64,000 bases of DNA from Panacibacter microcysteis (GCF_015831355.1 NZ_JADWYR010000003.1:248001-312000), one strand, 5' to 3'; positions 25,269-34,009 are shown, counted from the first letter of the stretch. The notes: generated by a model not told the origin, from the sequence alone. Made by a program: numbers and translations.

Positions 25269-26036
25269 ATGTTTCAACAAATGTTTGCGGGTAAGGTTGC
25301 CATTGTTACTGGTGCAGGACAGGGAATAGGTTTTGAAATTTGCAGGCAGCTTTGTCTGCAGGGAGCATCAGTTGTATTAAATGATGTTGATGAAATGCTT
25401 GCTGATACTGCGGCAGATATTATAAAAAAGGAAGGTGGTAGTTGTATCGATTTTGCCGGCGATGCCGGTGATGTTATTTTTATTCAGCAGATGGTTAGCA
25501 AGGCTGTGAATGTTTTCGGAAAGCTCGATATCATTATTTGCAACGCAGGCATTACATTGTTTGCTGACTTTTTTGATTACACCGAAGAGGCTTTTACAAA
25601 AGTCATGCGGCTTAACCTTGGCGGCAGTTTCTTTCTTGCACAGGCCGCTGCAAAGCAAATGAAGCAGCAGGGTAGTGGTGGCCGTATTTTATTCATGAGT
25701 TCTGTTGTTGGCCACCAGGCGCATAAGAACCTTGCCGCGTATGCCATAACAAAAGCGGGACTGGAAATGCTTGCAAAAAATCTCGTTATAGAATTATCTG
25801 AGTACCGGGTAACGGTAAATGCAATTGCACCAGGCGCCACACTTACAGAGCGCACATTACACGATAAAGATTATGAAGCTACGTGGCAGCGCATAACACC
25901 GTTGGGTAAGCCTGCCACCGCAACTGATATTGCCAATGCTGCACTGTTTATGGTATCAGATGCGGCTGGCCACATTACCGGCCAAAGTCTTGTTATTGAT
26001 GGCGGCTGGACGAGTGTAAGCCCTTCGCCTTATTAA
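25269..26036 (+). CDS. Short-chain dehydrogenase/reductase (SDR, classical type)
   Basis: 255 residues from the ATG at 25269; a TTG at 25248 is also in frame. The NAD(P)-binding TGAGQGIG motif is near residue 15, NAG and the catalytic Ser-Tyr-Lys follow (MSSVVGHQ, YAITK), and the C-terminus is GQSLVIDGGW, all of the classical SDR type such as sugar or 3-oxoacyl dehydrogenases. Its position after the sugar-acid dehydratase suggests a sugar or polyol dehydrogenase. The 3' end faces the subtilase gene. Confidence 0.88.
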   Translation: MFQQMFAGKVAIVTGAGQGIGFEICRQLCLQGASVVLNDVDEMLADTAADIIKKEGGSCIDFAGDAGDVIFIQQMVSKAVNVFGKLDIIICNAGITLFADFFDYTEEAFTKVMRLNLGGSFFLAQAAAKQMKQQGSGGRILFMSSVVGHQAHKNLAAYAITKAGLEMLAKNLVIELSEYRVTVNAIAPGATLTERTLHDKDYEATWQRITPLGKPATATDIANAALFMVSDAAGHITGQSLVIDGGWTSVSPSPY

Positions 26037-26120
26037 GCATGGGTTAACTGTGGCAGTAATTAAGCGGTTCAAATAATTGCATCAGTGATGATCGATTCAT
26101 TGCGGATGTTGAATGTACAG

Positions 26121-26187
26121 ATCGCTGCAGCCGCCATGAAAACGGAACGCAGAAGGGAGTGACACAACAGGCGATGCCATGAAAACT
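26121..26187 (-). repeat. Dispersed repeat copy 11 (variant core)
   Basis: On the minus strand the core (26149-26168) reads GTTGTGTCACTCCCTTCTG, degenerate at its 3' end. The element is bounded by GCTGCAGC and has GCCATGAAAAC on both sides of the core, 43 nt apart (26133 and 26176). Confidence 0.85.
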
Positions 26188-26217
26188 ACATTTGATACAA
26201 TAAAGAAATATAGTTTT

Positions 26218-26246
26218 AGCCGGTTACACATTGCAACCGGCTTTTG
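26218..26246. terminator. Hairpin terminator between SDR and subtilase genes
   Basis: AGCCGGTT (26218-26225), 9-nt loop, AACCGGCT (26235-26242), then TTTTG. The other strand has AAACTATAT after the stem, so it works best for the plus-strand gene. Confidence 0.65.
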
Positions 26247-26263
26247 TATGTATTGTAACACTG

Positions 26264-27796
26264 TTAATTGGTAGCCGCATCGGCATTGAGTTTGCCCCAG
26301 CCATAACTTTTATTTTTAGTAGGGTAGTTGCTGGCAGTGGTGGCAAGTTTATCCAGCACCTGTTCTCTCGTAAACGTTGGAAAACGGCTCCACACAAGGG
26401 CTGCAATGCCTGAAGCAGTGGCCGTAGCTACAGAAGAACCACCAACCGTTGTGGGTACATCGCCGCTCATGGCTGTTGTAAGTGCATGCAGGCCGCCATT
26501 TGATTTTTCCATCACGATTACAAAATCGATTTGTTTGCCTTTGTGACAATCGTTGCAGGCGGCAAGTTTTGCTTTGTCTTTAACGCCTGTAATGGCCTGC
26601 ACATTTTCAAGACTTGCCGGGAAGATAACGCCCACAAACAAAGACGTCCAGCTAAAGGAAGTACCACCTGCACAGAACATCAGTTTGCCTTTGCCGTACG
26701 CGTAATTGATGGCATCTTTGATCTGGCCGCTGCTGGAAATGCGCCCCATACTCATGCTGATGATTTTTACGCTGCTGTTGTCTGCACCCCACGTATAAGC
26801 ATCTGTAACACCCTGCACTTCCTGCGTTTCATCAATGAATACATCTCTGGAAGCACGGCACACTACAAGGTTACTGTTGTATGCAACACCGCAGGCATTG
26901 CCATCAGTGCCACGTGGCGCGGCAGCGGCGCCACTCATGGCGGTGCCATGGCCGCACTGGTCATCTGCAGATGTTTCGCCAGGCATGGTAAATATTTTTT
27001 CTACAGTTCTGCCGGCAGAAAGGCCCTGGTTGAATGAACCATTAAGATTGTCCTGGTCAGGGCTTACGCCACTGTCAATTATAAGGATCTTTACGCCTGT
27101 CCCGGAAGATTTTGTCCACGCATTTTGAATGCCATGAAAGCTGTAGTTCCACGAAACTTTTGTATTGGGCGTAGTAGTGGTATAATCGCTGCCGCTTACG
27201 AGTGTGTTGTCCCCGTCATATCCGCCGCAGCCACTGCCATCAAACAAACTGGCATCGCCGGCTTTGCTTTCTGCTGCAATAGGGTCGTAACCCATCGGTT
27301 CAACATATCTTACCAAAGGCAGGTTGCGTAAAGCTTTCAGCGTTTGTATGTTTTCAATCTTTACATTGATTACGGGTAGCCTTTGGCTCTTCCATATTTC
27401 CAGGTCATTTATGGTAAGCCCCGTATTTTTTTCTTTCTCGGAAGACAAGATGAGCTCGAGCACCTGTTTTTTTGCATCTTTCCAGGCAGCATCGTTGATG
27501 TTTATTTTTGCCATGCGGTCATCTACATTTGTTTCCAGTACCGGTTTAAAACCGATGGAAAATATTTTATCACTGTTTTGAGCAGCGCTCCACAGCATCT
27601 TGTCAGAAGCGTCTTTCCAGTTGAAAGAACCGGTTTGTGAAAACCTGTCCATAATGGCATTGTTGATCTCCTGTTTGCTCATTTTATCTTCCTGCTGTAA
27701 ACTATTTACAGCGGTAGTTTGTTGTTGTTTGATTTCTTTCTGGCAGGCATTGAGGAGCAGTATGCATGCAAAGCTGATGGGGTAAATCTTTCTCAT
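26264..27796 (-). CDS. S8 family (subtilisin-like) serine protease, lipoprotein
   Basis: 510 residues from the ATG at 27794-27796; residues translated further upstream are not needed. A lipoprotein signal MRKIYPISFACILLLNAC (Cys18) and an N-terminal propeptide-like region (about 20-170) precede the catalytic domain. The triad is Asp241 in LIIDSGVSP, His283 in CGHGTAMSG and Ser455 in GGSSVATATASG. The oxyanion-hole block, usually AGN, reads CAGGTSF, so the standard Asn is missing. A short insert with CNDCHKGK resembles a Cys pair. It is predicted to act in the periplasm or at the outer membrane; no T9SS tail is seen. Confidence 0.88.
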   Translation of the reverse strand: MRKIYPISFACILLLNACQKEIKQQQTTAVNSLQQEDKMSKQEINNAIMDRFSQTGSFNWKDASDKMLWSAAQNSDKIFSIGFKPVLETNVDDRMAKININDAAWKDAKKQVLELILSSEKEKNTGLTINDLEIWKSQRLPVINVKIENIQTLKALRNLPLVRYVEPMGYDPIAAESKAGDASLFDGSGCGGYDGDNTLVSGSDYTTTTPNTKVSWNYSFHGIQNAWTKSSGTGVKILIIDSGVSPDQDNLNGSFNQGLSAGRTVEKIFTMPGETSADDQCGHGTAMSGAAAAPRGTDGNACGVAYNSNLVVCRASRDVFIDETQEVQGVTDAYTWGADNSSVKIISMSMGRISSSGQIKDAINYAYGKGKLMFCAGGTSFSWTSLFVGVIFPASLENVQAITGVKDKAKLAACNDCHKGKQIDFVIVMEKSNGGLHALTTAMSGDVPTTVGGSSVATATASGIAALVWSRFPTFTREQVLDKLATTASNYPTKNKSYGWGKLNADAATN

Positions 27797-27990
27797 ACGG
27801 TGTTGGTTTTGGAATGCGAGACTGAATGTAACAATATAAATGGTAAAGTAAAAAAGATGTTTAAGTGCTGCCGCAAATGCACAACAGTGTGTGCGTACAA
27901 TAAAATTGCTCCGTTTGGTGATGTACGTCACGTCAAAGAAAAAATGAATGTATTAACATTGTAACTTTAGCAATCTTTAAATACTAAGCT

Positions 27991-28461
27991 ATGAAAGCGA
28001 ATATTGGTTTAACAGAAAAGAACAGCCAGGCGATAGCACAAAAGCTCAATACCATACTGGCAGATGAATTTTTACTGGCACTTAAAACCCGTAATTATCA
28101 CTGGAACATTGAAGGTCCCAATTTCATGGAGATGCATAAATTTTATGAAGGCCTGTATAATGAACTGGATGAAATTATTGATGAAGTGGCAGAACGCGTA
28201 CGCACACTGGGCCATTACACAGAAGGTAGAATGGCCGATTATTTAAAGCTTACCAACCTGCAGGAAGAAGGTTATAGTAACGATCAAAATAAACAGCTTA
28301 AGAGCCTGTTGGATGATCATGAAACCATGGTAAGACAACTGAGAAAAGACGTAGACCTGATGCAGGAAAAATACAAAGATGCCGGTAATGCAGACTTTTT
28401 AACCGGCCTTATGGAGAAACACGAAAAGTGGGCATGGTTCATCAGGAGCTACCTGAAATAG
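27991..28461 (+). CDS. dps: Dps-type ferritin (DNA-binding protein from starved cells)
   Basis: 156 residues. The ferroxidase signature is present: NYHWNIEGPNFMEMHKFYEGLYNELDEIIDEVAERV, with the conserved His, Asp and Glu shared across subunits. It stores iron in a 12-mer and detoxifies peroxide with Fe(II). It has its own bidirectional terminator and a T/A-rich upstream region. The OsmC peroxidase gene nearby on the other strand fits an oxidative-stress neighbourhood. Confidence 0.93.
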   Translation: MKANIGLTEKNSQAIAQKLNTILADEFLLALKTRNYHWNIEGPNFMEMHKFYEGLYNELDEIIDEVAERVRTLGHYTEGRMADYLKLTNLQEEGYSNDQNKQLKSLLDDHETMVRQLRKDVDLMQEKYKDAGNADFLTGLMEKHEKWAWFIRSYLK

Positions 28462-28474
28462 TTTGTGCATTTAT

Positions 28475-28505
28475 AAAGAAGGCTCGCCGCAGGCGAGCCT
28501 TCTTT
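28475..28505. terminator. Strong bidirectional terminator between dps and the GNAT gene
   Basis: AAAGAAGGCTCGCC (28475-28488), loop GCA, GGCGAGCCTTCTTT (28492-28505): 14 perfect base pairs, with A-rich and T-rich ends serving both converging genes. Confidence 0.9.
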
Positions 28506-28507
28506 GT

Positions 28508-28957
28508 TTACAGGCTTATGCTGTAAAAAAGATCATTTTCTTTGCGCCAGCCATTCTTTTCATACAGTGCCTGTGCCGCCACATTTGTGGCGCCGGTCTG
28601 CAGCATCAGCCATTTGCTGTTGGTGCTTTTACCGTGTGCTTTCGCAGCATCCAGTAACGCACTGGCTATGCCTTTGCCCCTTGCAACAGGCTCAATATAA
28701 AGATCGTTGAGTAACCATGTACGTTGCATGCCTACCGATGTAAAAATGGGAAAGAGTTGCGTAAAACCCACTGCATGTTCATTGATGAATGCAATAAGTA
28801 TTACACTTTCTTTTAGCCGCAGCCGTTCCGAAATAAATTCGGTTGCTCCTTTCATGTCAGAAGGCTGCTGGTAAAACATACGGTAAGCATCAAACATTTT
28901 TGCAACAATGGCTACATCGTTGATCGTTGCTTGTCTTATGGCAGGTGCAGTATTCAT
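28508..28957 (-). CDS. GNAT family N-acetyltransferase
   Basis: 149 residues. Acetyl-CoA-binding motif A is visible as LNDLYIEPVARGKGIASALLDAAK (about 85-108), with the R/Q-x-x-G-x-G/A pattern as ARGKGIA, followed by LQTGATNVAAQALYEKNGW of motif B. The acceptor is unknown. Its ATG shares one base with the stop codon of the OsmC gene upstream (TAATG), so the two are translationally coupled. Confidence 0.87.
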   Translation of the reverse strand: MNTAPAIRQATINDVAIVAKMFDAYRMFYQQPSDMKGATEFISERLRLKESVILIAFINEHAVGFTQLFPIFTSVGMQRTWLLNDLYIEPVARGKGIASALLDAAKAHGKSTNSKWLMLQTGATNVAAQALYEKNGWRKENDLFYSISL

Positions 28958-29373
28958 TAAACCAGTTGAGCTTCCAGGGTAATATCAGTATTCAATAATT
29001 TGCTGATCGGGCAGTTTGCTTTCGCATCTGCTGCACATTCATCAAATTTTTCCTGTGTTATACCGGGCACCTTTGCTTTCAGTACAATATGAGAGCCTAC
29101 AATGGCACCTTTCTCAGGGTTAAGATCAATCGTAGCAGTTGCTTCAAGCGAGTCTGCGGTAAAACCGGCAGCACCCAGTACAAAACTCAGCTTCATAGCA
29201 AAGCAGCCGGCATGTGCCGCCGCCACCAGTTCTTCGGGGTTAGTACCAATGCCTTCTGCAAATCTTGAATTAAATGAATATTGTGTATTGCTCAACACAC
29301 CACTTTGTGTGGTTAAGACTCCATTGCCTTCTTTTCCTGAACCGTTCCATACGGCTGTTGCGTGTCTTTTCAT
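28957..29373 (-). CDS. osmC: OsmC family peroxiredoxin-like hydroperoxide reductase
   Basis: 138 residues. The two reactive cysteines of the OsmC/Ohr family are Cys57 (AAAHAGCFAM) and Cys121 (KANCPISKLL); NPEELVAAAHAGC is the typical helix start. It reduces organic hydroperoxides in the cytoplasm using lipoyl or thiol donors. The sequence looks closer to OsmC than Ohr. It is coupled to a GNAT acetyltransferase by a one-base overlap. Confidence 0.9.
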   Translation of the reverse strand: MKRHATAVWNGSGKEGNGVLTTQSGVLSNTQYSFNSRFAEGIGTNPEELVAAAHAGCFAMKLSFVLGAAGFTADSLEATATIDLNPEKGAIVGSHIVLKAKVPGITQEKFDECAADAKANCPISKLLNTDITLEAQLV

Positions 29374-29433
29374 ATATAAATTTTTGAGGCTGTAATTTAC
29401 AAACAGATTGTATATGCAAAGTTATTTTTATGT

Positions 29434-29504
29434 GCCGGGCTGCAGAACATGCATTAAGCTTTTGTTGCGTCGCACTCTTGTGCTGTAGTGCATATTGCAG
29501 CTAC
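29434..29504 (+). repeat. Dispersed repeat copy 12 (GCGTCGC core type)
   Basis: GCCGGGCTGCAGAACATGCA, TTAAGCTTTT, core 29464-29483 (last bases GTGC instead of GTAC), then TGCAGCTACG. It lies in the divergent gap between osmC and the hydroxyacid dehydrogenase gene. Confidence 0.9.
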
Positions 29505-29639
29505 GATATTGCATATGCCGCCCACTTTTATGCAAGCTGCTTAGGGTTCATTGATGCAGCTGTAACGTTTCAGCAATAAATCCCCATATCGGGTGTTTAC
29601 CGCGTTCAAATTTTTAACTTTGAATAATAAGCACCTAAT

Positions 29640-30638
29640 ATGGAAAAAAGCAACCAGGCAATCAAAGTATTTGTAAGCAGTGTAATACCAACAGTCGGGA
29701 CAGACCTTTTGAAAGCAGCAGGGTTTACTGTTTCTACCTGGGATAACCTTACACCAATACCCCGTAATATATTATTGGGAAAAGCCAAAGAAAGCAATGC
29801 GCTTCTTGCCACCCTTACAGGCAGGCTCGATGCCACATTTATGGATGAGTGTAAACATCTTGATGTTATTTCCAACTTCGGCGTAGGTTACGATAACATT
29901 GACATTGCCGCCGCCACCAGCCAGGGCATACAGGTAGGGAACACGCCGGGTGTGTTAACAGACGCCACAGCTGATGTTGCATTTGGATTAATGATCGCTG
30001 CATCCAGGAAAATGTTCTATATGCACAAAAAGATACTGGAAGGAAACTGGAAACATTTTACGCCCACAGAAAATCTTGGCATCGAGTTAAAAAATAAAAC
30101 ACTTGGCATATTCGGTCTCGGCAGAATTGGTATTGAAATGGCGAAGCGATGTAAAGGCTCGTACAATATGAAAGTCATTTACCACAACCGCAAAAGAAAT
30201 ACTGCCGCAGAAGAATTATTAAATGCAAAATATGTCAGCTTCAGCGAGCTGCTACAGCAAAGCGATGTATTGTCAGTCCATAGCGCGTTTACAGAAGATG
30301 TACGTGGTATTTTTGATAAAGCTGCATTTGATCAAATGAAGCCTGCGTCAATTTTTATCAACACATCCCGTGGTGGCGTGCACAATGAGCAGGATCTTAT
30401 AGATGCACTTAACAACAGGAAGATATGGGGCGCAGGGCTTGATGTTACGAATCCTGAGCCTATGCAGAAAGATAATCCCCTGTTGAATATGGACACCGTT
30501 GCTATACTGCCTCATATTGGCTCTGCCACAGAAGAGGCAAGGAATGGCATGTCAAGGCTTGCAGCAGAGAATATCATCGGTTTTTATCAGAACGGTAAGG
30601 TACCCAATCTTGTAAACCCGCAGGTTCTGCAGGAATAG
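29640..30638 (+). CDS. D-isomer-specific 2-hydroxyacid dehydrogenase (glyoxylate/glycerate type)
   Basis: 332 residues. An NAD-binding GLGRIGIEMAKR motif begins at about 160. The catalytic Arg is in NTSRGG, the Glu in LDVTNPEP, and the His in LPHIGSAT. These are typical of glyoxylate/hydroxypyruvate and D-glycerate dehydrogenases. The real substrate is uncertain. The pxpB gene begins about 27 bp after its stop, so it probably leads the 5-oxoprolinase operon. Confidence 0.9.
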   Translation: MEKSNQAIKVFVSSVIPTVGTDLLKAAGFTVSTWDNLTPIPRNILLGKAKESNALLATLTGRLDATFMDECKHLDVISNFGVGYDNIDIAAATSQGIQVGNTPGVLTDATADVAFGLMIAASRKMFYMHKKILEGNWKHFTPTENLGIELKNKTLGIFGLGRIGIEMAKRCKGSYNMKVIYHNRKRNTAAEELLNAKYVSFSELLQQSDVLSVHSAFTEDVRGIFDKAAFDQMKPASIFINTSRGGVHNEQDLIDALNNRKIWGAGLDVTNPEPMQKDNPLLNMDTVAILPHIGSATEEARNGMSRLAAENIIGFYQNGKVPNLVNPQVLQE

Positions 30639-30665
30639 CATTAGCTAACATATAAAAGCAACGGA

Positions 30666-31370
30666 CTGGAAAGAGAATACGCTATACACATCCTTGGTGA
30701 TCATGCAGTCACGGTTTCATTTGGTGATGATATCGATGAAGACATCAACCGGAAAGTGACCACGCTTTTTCATTGTTTAAAGCAACAAAAGTTTGCAGGC
30801 ATAACAGATCTTATTCCTGCTTATGCTACACTCACTATTGTGTATGACATTGTAACGATAGCAAAAGAACAGCAGGATATTGAAGGTTATTTCAATGCGA
30901 TTGTAAACAAGGCGCTCACCGGGCAAGAAGTGCCTGATACCTTAAGTAGCCATCATGAAATACCTGTTTGTTATGATGTCGTTTTTGCTCCCGACCTTTT
31001 ACTGGTTGCCCGAAAGAACCGGCTTTCCATAGCGGATGTGATCCATATACATGCCGGAAAAACCTATCGCGTATACATGATCGGATTTCTTCCCGGCTTT
31101 GCATATATGGGATCTGTGGATAGTATGATTGCCACACCAAGGCTTGAAAAGCCACGACAGCACGTAGCAGCGGGAAGCGTTGGAATTGCCGGTTCGCAAA
31201 CAGGTATCTATCCTGTCGCTTCACCAGGCGGCTGGAACATAATTGGCAGAACCCCGGTAAAGATGTTCAATGTAAACAATAGTGCTCCCTGTTATTTAAA
31301 TGCCGGTGATACTGTACAGTTTGTGTCCATAAGCAAAACAGACTTCGAAGAATTAATCAACAAACGATGA
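30666..31370 (+). CDS. pxpB: 5-oxoprolinase subunit PxpB, probable CTG start
   Basis: The first GTG in frame is at 30756, but the upstream codons clearly belong to the protein: EREYAIHILGDHAVTVSFGD is the family's N-terminal block. The only plausible start is CTG at 30666, giving 234 residues, close to the family size; an in-frame stop lies about 24 bp above it. The C-terminal part carries GFLPGFAYMGSV and GSVGIAGSQTGIYPVASPGGWNIIGRTP, the kinase-inhibitor-like KipI block. With PxpC and PxpA it forms the ATP-dependent 5-oxoproline hydrolase. Its stop overlaps pxpC's ATG (ATGA). Confidence 0.88.
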   Translation: MEREYAIHILGDHAVTVSFGDDIDEDINRKVTTLFHCLKQQKFAGITDLIPAYATLTIVYDIVTIAKEQQDIEGYFNAIVNKALTGQEVPDTLSSHHEIPVCYDVVFAPDLLLVARKNRLSIADVIHIHAGKTYRVYMIGFLPGFAYMGSVDSMIATPRLEKPRQHVAAGSVGIAGSQTGIYPVASPGGWNIIGRTPVKMFNVNNSAPCYLNAGDTVQFVSISKTDFEELINKR

Positions 31371-32353
31371 GCATTCGCATGCTAAAGTCAGGCCTGTTCG
31401 ATACGGTACAGGATATGGGGCGCTATGGTTATCAGCACCTCGGTGTAAATCCCGGAGGTGTAATGGACCCTGCCGCCGCGTCTATTGCTAATATACTCGT
31501 TGGTAAGAATATGCATACGCCTGTAATAGAAATGCATTTCCCGGCCGCTTCGTTTCTTTTTGAAGAAGATTGCCTGGTTGCATTAAGCGGCGGCGATTTT
31601 GGTGCGCATATCAATGAACAGCCTGTGCCATTGAATACCGCGATACTTGCAGGGAGGCAATCCGTACTCACTTTCAGGAATTATCGTTCAGGTGCAAGGG
31701 TATATCTGTCGGTGCAGGGTAAACTAAATGCAGATGCGTGGCTGGGAAGCTACAGTACAAACACTGCATTAGCGGTTGGCGGGTATAATGGCAGGCGTTT
31801 GCAAAAGAATGATGTACTGGTTTTGCGTGGTGAACGGACAATGGCTACAGCAATGGAGCCTTCTGCTGTAATCATTATACCAATAACCATCGATACCGCT
31901 GAATTTTATGCCAGTGATAACAAAATATGTTGTTTGCAGGGAAAAGACTTTTATGCGCTGGGCGATGCAAGTAAAGAAGCCTTGATGCATAACGGTTTTA
32001 CAATTACCCGGCAGAGTGATCGTATGGGTTACAGGTTGCAGGGTAACCTTCCTGCGCATACCACGCAAGCAACAACGATATCATCCGGCGTTACAAAATG
32101 AGCGGTGCAGCTTTTACCAAACGGGGAACTTGTTGTGTTAATGGCAGACCATCAGACAACGGGTGGCTATCCTGTTGTTGCACATGTATGCAGCAGCCAT
32201 ATTGCTTTACTGTCGCAAATGCAGCCGGGTGCAGTTATCTGTTTTTCTTTCACCGGTATTGCGAATGCGCATGCACTTTTTATGCAACAGCAATCAAGGT
32301 TACATGTGTTGCAAGAGCAATGCATGATACAACTGAAACATTTTTTTTTATAA
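31367..32353 (+). pseudogene. pxpC: 5-oxoprolinase subunit PxpC, interrupted by an in-frame TGA
   Basis: Residues 1-244 read as the KipA/PxpC family (FDTVQDMGRYGYQHLGV, SGGDFGAHIN, YLSVQGKLNADAWLGS). A TGA at 32099-32101 then ends the frame. The same frame continues at once with AVQLLPNGELVVLMADHQTT and the rest of the family's C-terminus to a TAA at 32351-32353. The joined product is 328 residues, the normal length. Relatives have Gly at this point, so GGA to TGA by one base change is the simplest explanation. A sequencing error or a lost subunit are both possible. pxpA starts 1 bp after the second stop. Confidence 0.85.
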
Positions 32354-32354
32354 T

Positions 32355-33095
32355 ATGCTCTCAATAGATGTTAACTGCGATCTGGGGGAAGGTATGCCCG
32401 GTGAAGATTTACTGATGTCTCATGTAAGCTCTGTTAATATAGCCTGTGGTTATCATGCAGGCGATGCCTTAACAATGGAGCAAACTATTCGTATGGCGTT
32501 GCAGCACAACGTGGCCATTGGCGCTCACCCCGGTTTCGATGATAAACAAAATTTTGGCCGCGCAGAGATATGGCTTACAGATAAAGGATATTATGATCTT
32601 GTTTTTACACAGCTCGAAATATTGCAGCAGCAGCTTCTGAAACAAGGTGCATCTATGCAGCATGTAAAACCTCACGGCGCATTGTACAATATGAGTGCGG
32701 GCAATGAACGTATTGCAGCAATTATTGCCGCAGCAGTAAAAGACTTTGATGACAGACTTATTCTTTATGGGCTTAGCAACAGCCATTCTGTTAAGGCAGC
32801 GGAGAAAGCCGGTTTACGTACTGCGGCCGAAGTTTTCGCAGACAGAACATACACCGCAGATGGCAGTTTAACACCACGCACACAGCACGGAGCAGTTATT
32901 ACTGACGTGCAAACAATGCAGCGGCATGTTTTGCAAATGGTGTTACAACAGGCTGTTACTACTACAGATGGAAGCCTAGTGCCGGTTAAGGCGCAAACGA
33001 TTTGTGTACATGGAGATGGCGATCACGCGGTGGCGTTTGCGCAGGCGATCAACAGTTATTTGCAACAAAATGGCCTAGCGATCAGGTGTTTGTAG
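32355..33095 (+). CDS. pxpA: 5-oxoprolinase subunit PxpA (LamB/YcsF family)
   Basis: 246 residues. The family start DVNCDLGEGMPGEDLLM, then NIACGYHAGD, IGAHPGFDD, VKPHGALYN, EVFADRTY and ICVHGDGDHA cover the metal-binding barrel. With PxpB/PxpC it hydrolyses 5-oxo-L-proline, a spontaneous glutamine breakdown product, to glutamate. It is the last gene of the unit. If pxpC is truly broken, the complex would lack one subunit. Confidence 0.95.
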   Translation: MLSIDVNCDLGEGMPGEDLLMSHVSSVNIACGYHAGDALTMEQTIRMALQHNVAIGAHPGFDDKQNFGRAEIWLTDKGYYDLVFTQLEILQQQLLKQGASMQHVKPHGALYNMSAGNERIAAIIAAAVKDFDDRLILYGLSNSHSVKAAEKAGLRTAAEVFADRTYTADGSLTPRTQHGAVITDVQTMQRHVLQMVLQQAVTTTDGSLVPVKAQTICVHGDGDHAVAFAQAINSYLQQNGLAIRCL

Positions 33096-33298
33096 AATGG
33101 ACTTTAGCAGCGTGTAGAACGAAGCAAATGCAGTTGTAGTATAATTATTACAAAAATTTATTCTTTCATAAAAGACGGTAAAGTTTAATTGATTCTTAGG
33201 TGGCTTAGTGTTTTTTTAATTGTATAGCCAGTACAGGCTATATTAACTTTAAGTTATTGAAAAAACCGAATCCAATCATCTATTAAAAACCGTGTGTT

Positions 33299-33658
33299 AT
33301 GCAACAAGAAGTTATCACCAATCCATTCCGAATCCAGTACTATGATTACTCCTGGAACGACATCAGAGAAATGGTAAATACCATGGTAGCCAGGCAGCCT
33401 AAACGTTACCGCCTTGCTTATCACAATGATTACTACCAGAAAATTATTTTACTGATCAATCTTCACCCAACTTTCGATATTCAACACGCCAACCTTATTT
33501 ATATTTCCAAGATTGATGCAGAGCCACAATCGAGCCTGTTGATCTACGAAACAAAAAAATACGATGGCGATATTACAAACATCAGGGATTACCAGAGAGG
33601 AACAACCTGCATGCAGGAATTCTCGAATGATCTCTTTCTTGTAAATCACGTGAACTAA
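33299..33658 (+). CDS. Conserved-looking small protein of unknown function
   Basis: 119 residues with no signal peptide or membrane segment. It is rich in Tyr, Asn, Asp and Ile (YYDYSWNDIREMVNTMVARQ, YHNDYYQKIILLINLHP) and has the composition of a folded cytosolic protein. I recognise no family. Its codon use matches its neighbours and it has a roughly 200-bp upstream region of its own (33096-33298, no feature seen), so it is probably expressed separately. Confidence 0.6.
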   Translation: MQQEVITNPFRIQYYDYSWNDIREMVNTMVARQPKRYRLAYHNDYYQKIILLINLHPTFDIQHANLIYISKIDAEPQSSLLIYETKKYDGDITNIRDYQRGTTCMQEFSNDLFLVNHVN

Positions 33659-33699
33659 TTTGTTTGAAATAGCTGCTTAACCCCCAAAGCAACCAACAT

Positions 33700-33742
33700 A
33701 AGCACGGCAACTGTATTTTACTTTTGTTTCGTGCTTTTTTTA
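33700..33742 (+). terminator. Possible terminator after the 119-residue protein gene
   Basis: AAGCACG (33700-33706) and CGTGCTT (33730-33736) pair around a 23-nt loop and are followed by TTTTTT. The large loop makes it weak. Confidence 0.35.
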
Positions 33743-33832
33743 TGCATGTTTGTTTCTTCTTTTTTACTTTATTGCATGCTGCAACGATGTTCTTGTAAGA
33801 CTGATTGTTACCGAATGGTGGTGGGTTAAACT

Positions 33833-33912
33833 GATCGCCGCAGCTGCCATGTAAACCGAACGTACAAGTGAGTGACACAACAGGTGATGCCATAAAAAAC
33901 TGCTGCCGGGTA
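33833..33912 (-). repeat. Dispersed repeat copy 13 (GTGTCAC core type)
   Basis: Core 33862-33881 on the minus strand. GCCATGTAAAC (33846) and GCCATAAAAAAC (33889) flank it 43 nt apart, with GCAGCTGCC and CTGCTGCCGGGTAC at the outer ends. The remainder of the 351-bp convergent gap 33659-34009 holds no gene that I can see. Confidence 0.9.
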
Positions 33913-34009
33913 CATTATTTTTCTTTTGCAGAAAAACATTCAACACCGCTACATAAAAAAACTGGCAGCATGTTCATTGCGCCGGTTTTGATATAAAATA
34001 TTATCGCAT

